Shown here: positions 5,317 to 5,355 of the stretch, one piece after another | Layout: each line of letters begins with the position of its first letter | Position numbering within the stretch: the stretch's first letter is position 1 | Assembly: GCA_937892815.1 (NCBI GenBank) | Contig: CALBHZ010000292.1 | Coordinates: forward strand, 1 to 5,355 | Length of the DNA: 5,355 nucleotides | Direction of reading: 5' to 3' | Source: an uncultured archaeon | GTDB taxonomy: Archaea > Thermoproteota > Nitrososphaeria > Conexivisphaerales > CALBHZ01 | Notes under the pieces: model-generated | Seen by the model: only the letters and a program-made list of their open reading frames with translations | Told to the model about the DNA's origin: nothing | The model's database searches: none | Made by a program: the position numbers and the translations under genes

Positions 5317-5355
5317 TGTCTCTTATACACATCTCCGAGCCCACGAGACCTCTCT
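5317..5355. other. Illumina Nextera adapter contamination (mosaic end, read-2 adapter, partial index)
   Basis: Positions 5317-5334 read TGTCTCTTATACACATCT, which is 18 of the 19 bases of the Tn5 mosaic end in its read-through orientation; the expected first base C is A at 5316. Positions 5335-5349 read CCGAGCCCACGAGAC, the rest of the Nextera read-2 adapter. The last six bases, CTCTCT (5350-5355), lie where the i7 index begins and match the start of the index I recall as N707 (CTCTCTAC). This is untrimmed library sequence, not genome, and genomic sequence ends at about 5316. Confidence 0.98.

Noticed and set aside
1..5355. Mobile element, CRISPR array, defence or toxin system
   Set aside because: The window is filled by a conserved housekeeping cluster. 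No array-like repeats, transposase or nuclease motifs are seen, and the only transposon-derived sequence is the library adapter.

Overview
The window is a piece of archaeal chromosome. Every genuine gene lies on the minus strand, so transcription runs from high to low coordinates. In that direction the order is rpoD (3' end only), rpl18e, rpl13, rps9, rpoN, eno, rps2, a MEMO-family gene and a mevalonate kinase gene (3' end missing). This is the well-known archaeal cluster that joins ribosomal proteins, RNA polymerase subunits, enolase, MEMO and mevalonate kinase. The archaeal-type L18e, S9, S2 and Rpo10 proteins, the strong Shine-Dalgarno sequences (GGAGGT, GGTGAT) and the use of TTG and GTG starts all fit. 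The RVGT form of the S2 N-terminus and the frequent AGA/AGG/ATA codons suggest a thermophilic TACK-group (Thermoproteota-like) archaeon, but a finer placement cannot be made by eye.

Layout: 5317-5355 is not genomic. It is an Illumina Nextera transposon adapter followed by the start of an index, and it truncates rpoD. 4395-5314 holds the end of rpoD, then rpl18e and rpl13 packed with overlaps or adjacent codons, and 3987-4394 holds rps9. A 138-bp gap (3849-3986) before the rpoN ATG is the largest gap in the window; it holds an imperfect inverted repeat around a TATA-like box and is probably a promoter region. rpoN and eno overlap as TAATG. A 61-bp gap with a second TATA-like element precedes rps2. 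The memo gene overlaps rps2 by 11 bp, and mvk begins 2 bp after memo. mvk runs off the left edge, lacking only its last few dozen residues.

Functionally, the right half makes ribosome and RNA polymerase parts. The left half adds a glycolytic/gluconeogenic enzyme, ribosomal protein S2, a putative metal-binding protein of unclear archaeal role, and an early step of isoprenoid (archaeal membrane lipid) synthesis. I saw no mobile element, CRISPR array, tRNA, rRNA or defence system. I found no convincing undescribed system. The points most worth checking are the adapter contamination with its false N-terminus, the repeat-flanked promoter before rpoN, the lack of rpoK between rpoN and eno, and substitutions in conserved motifs of enolase and mevalonate kinase.
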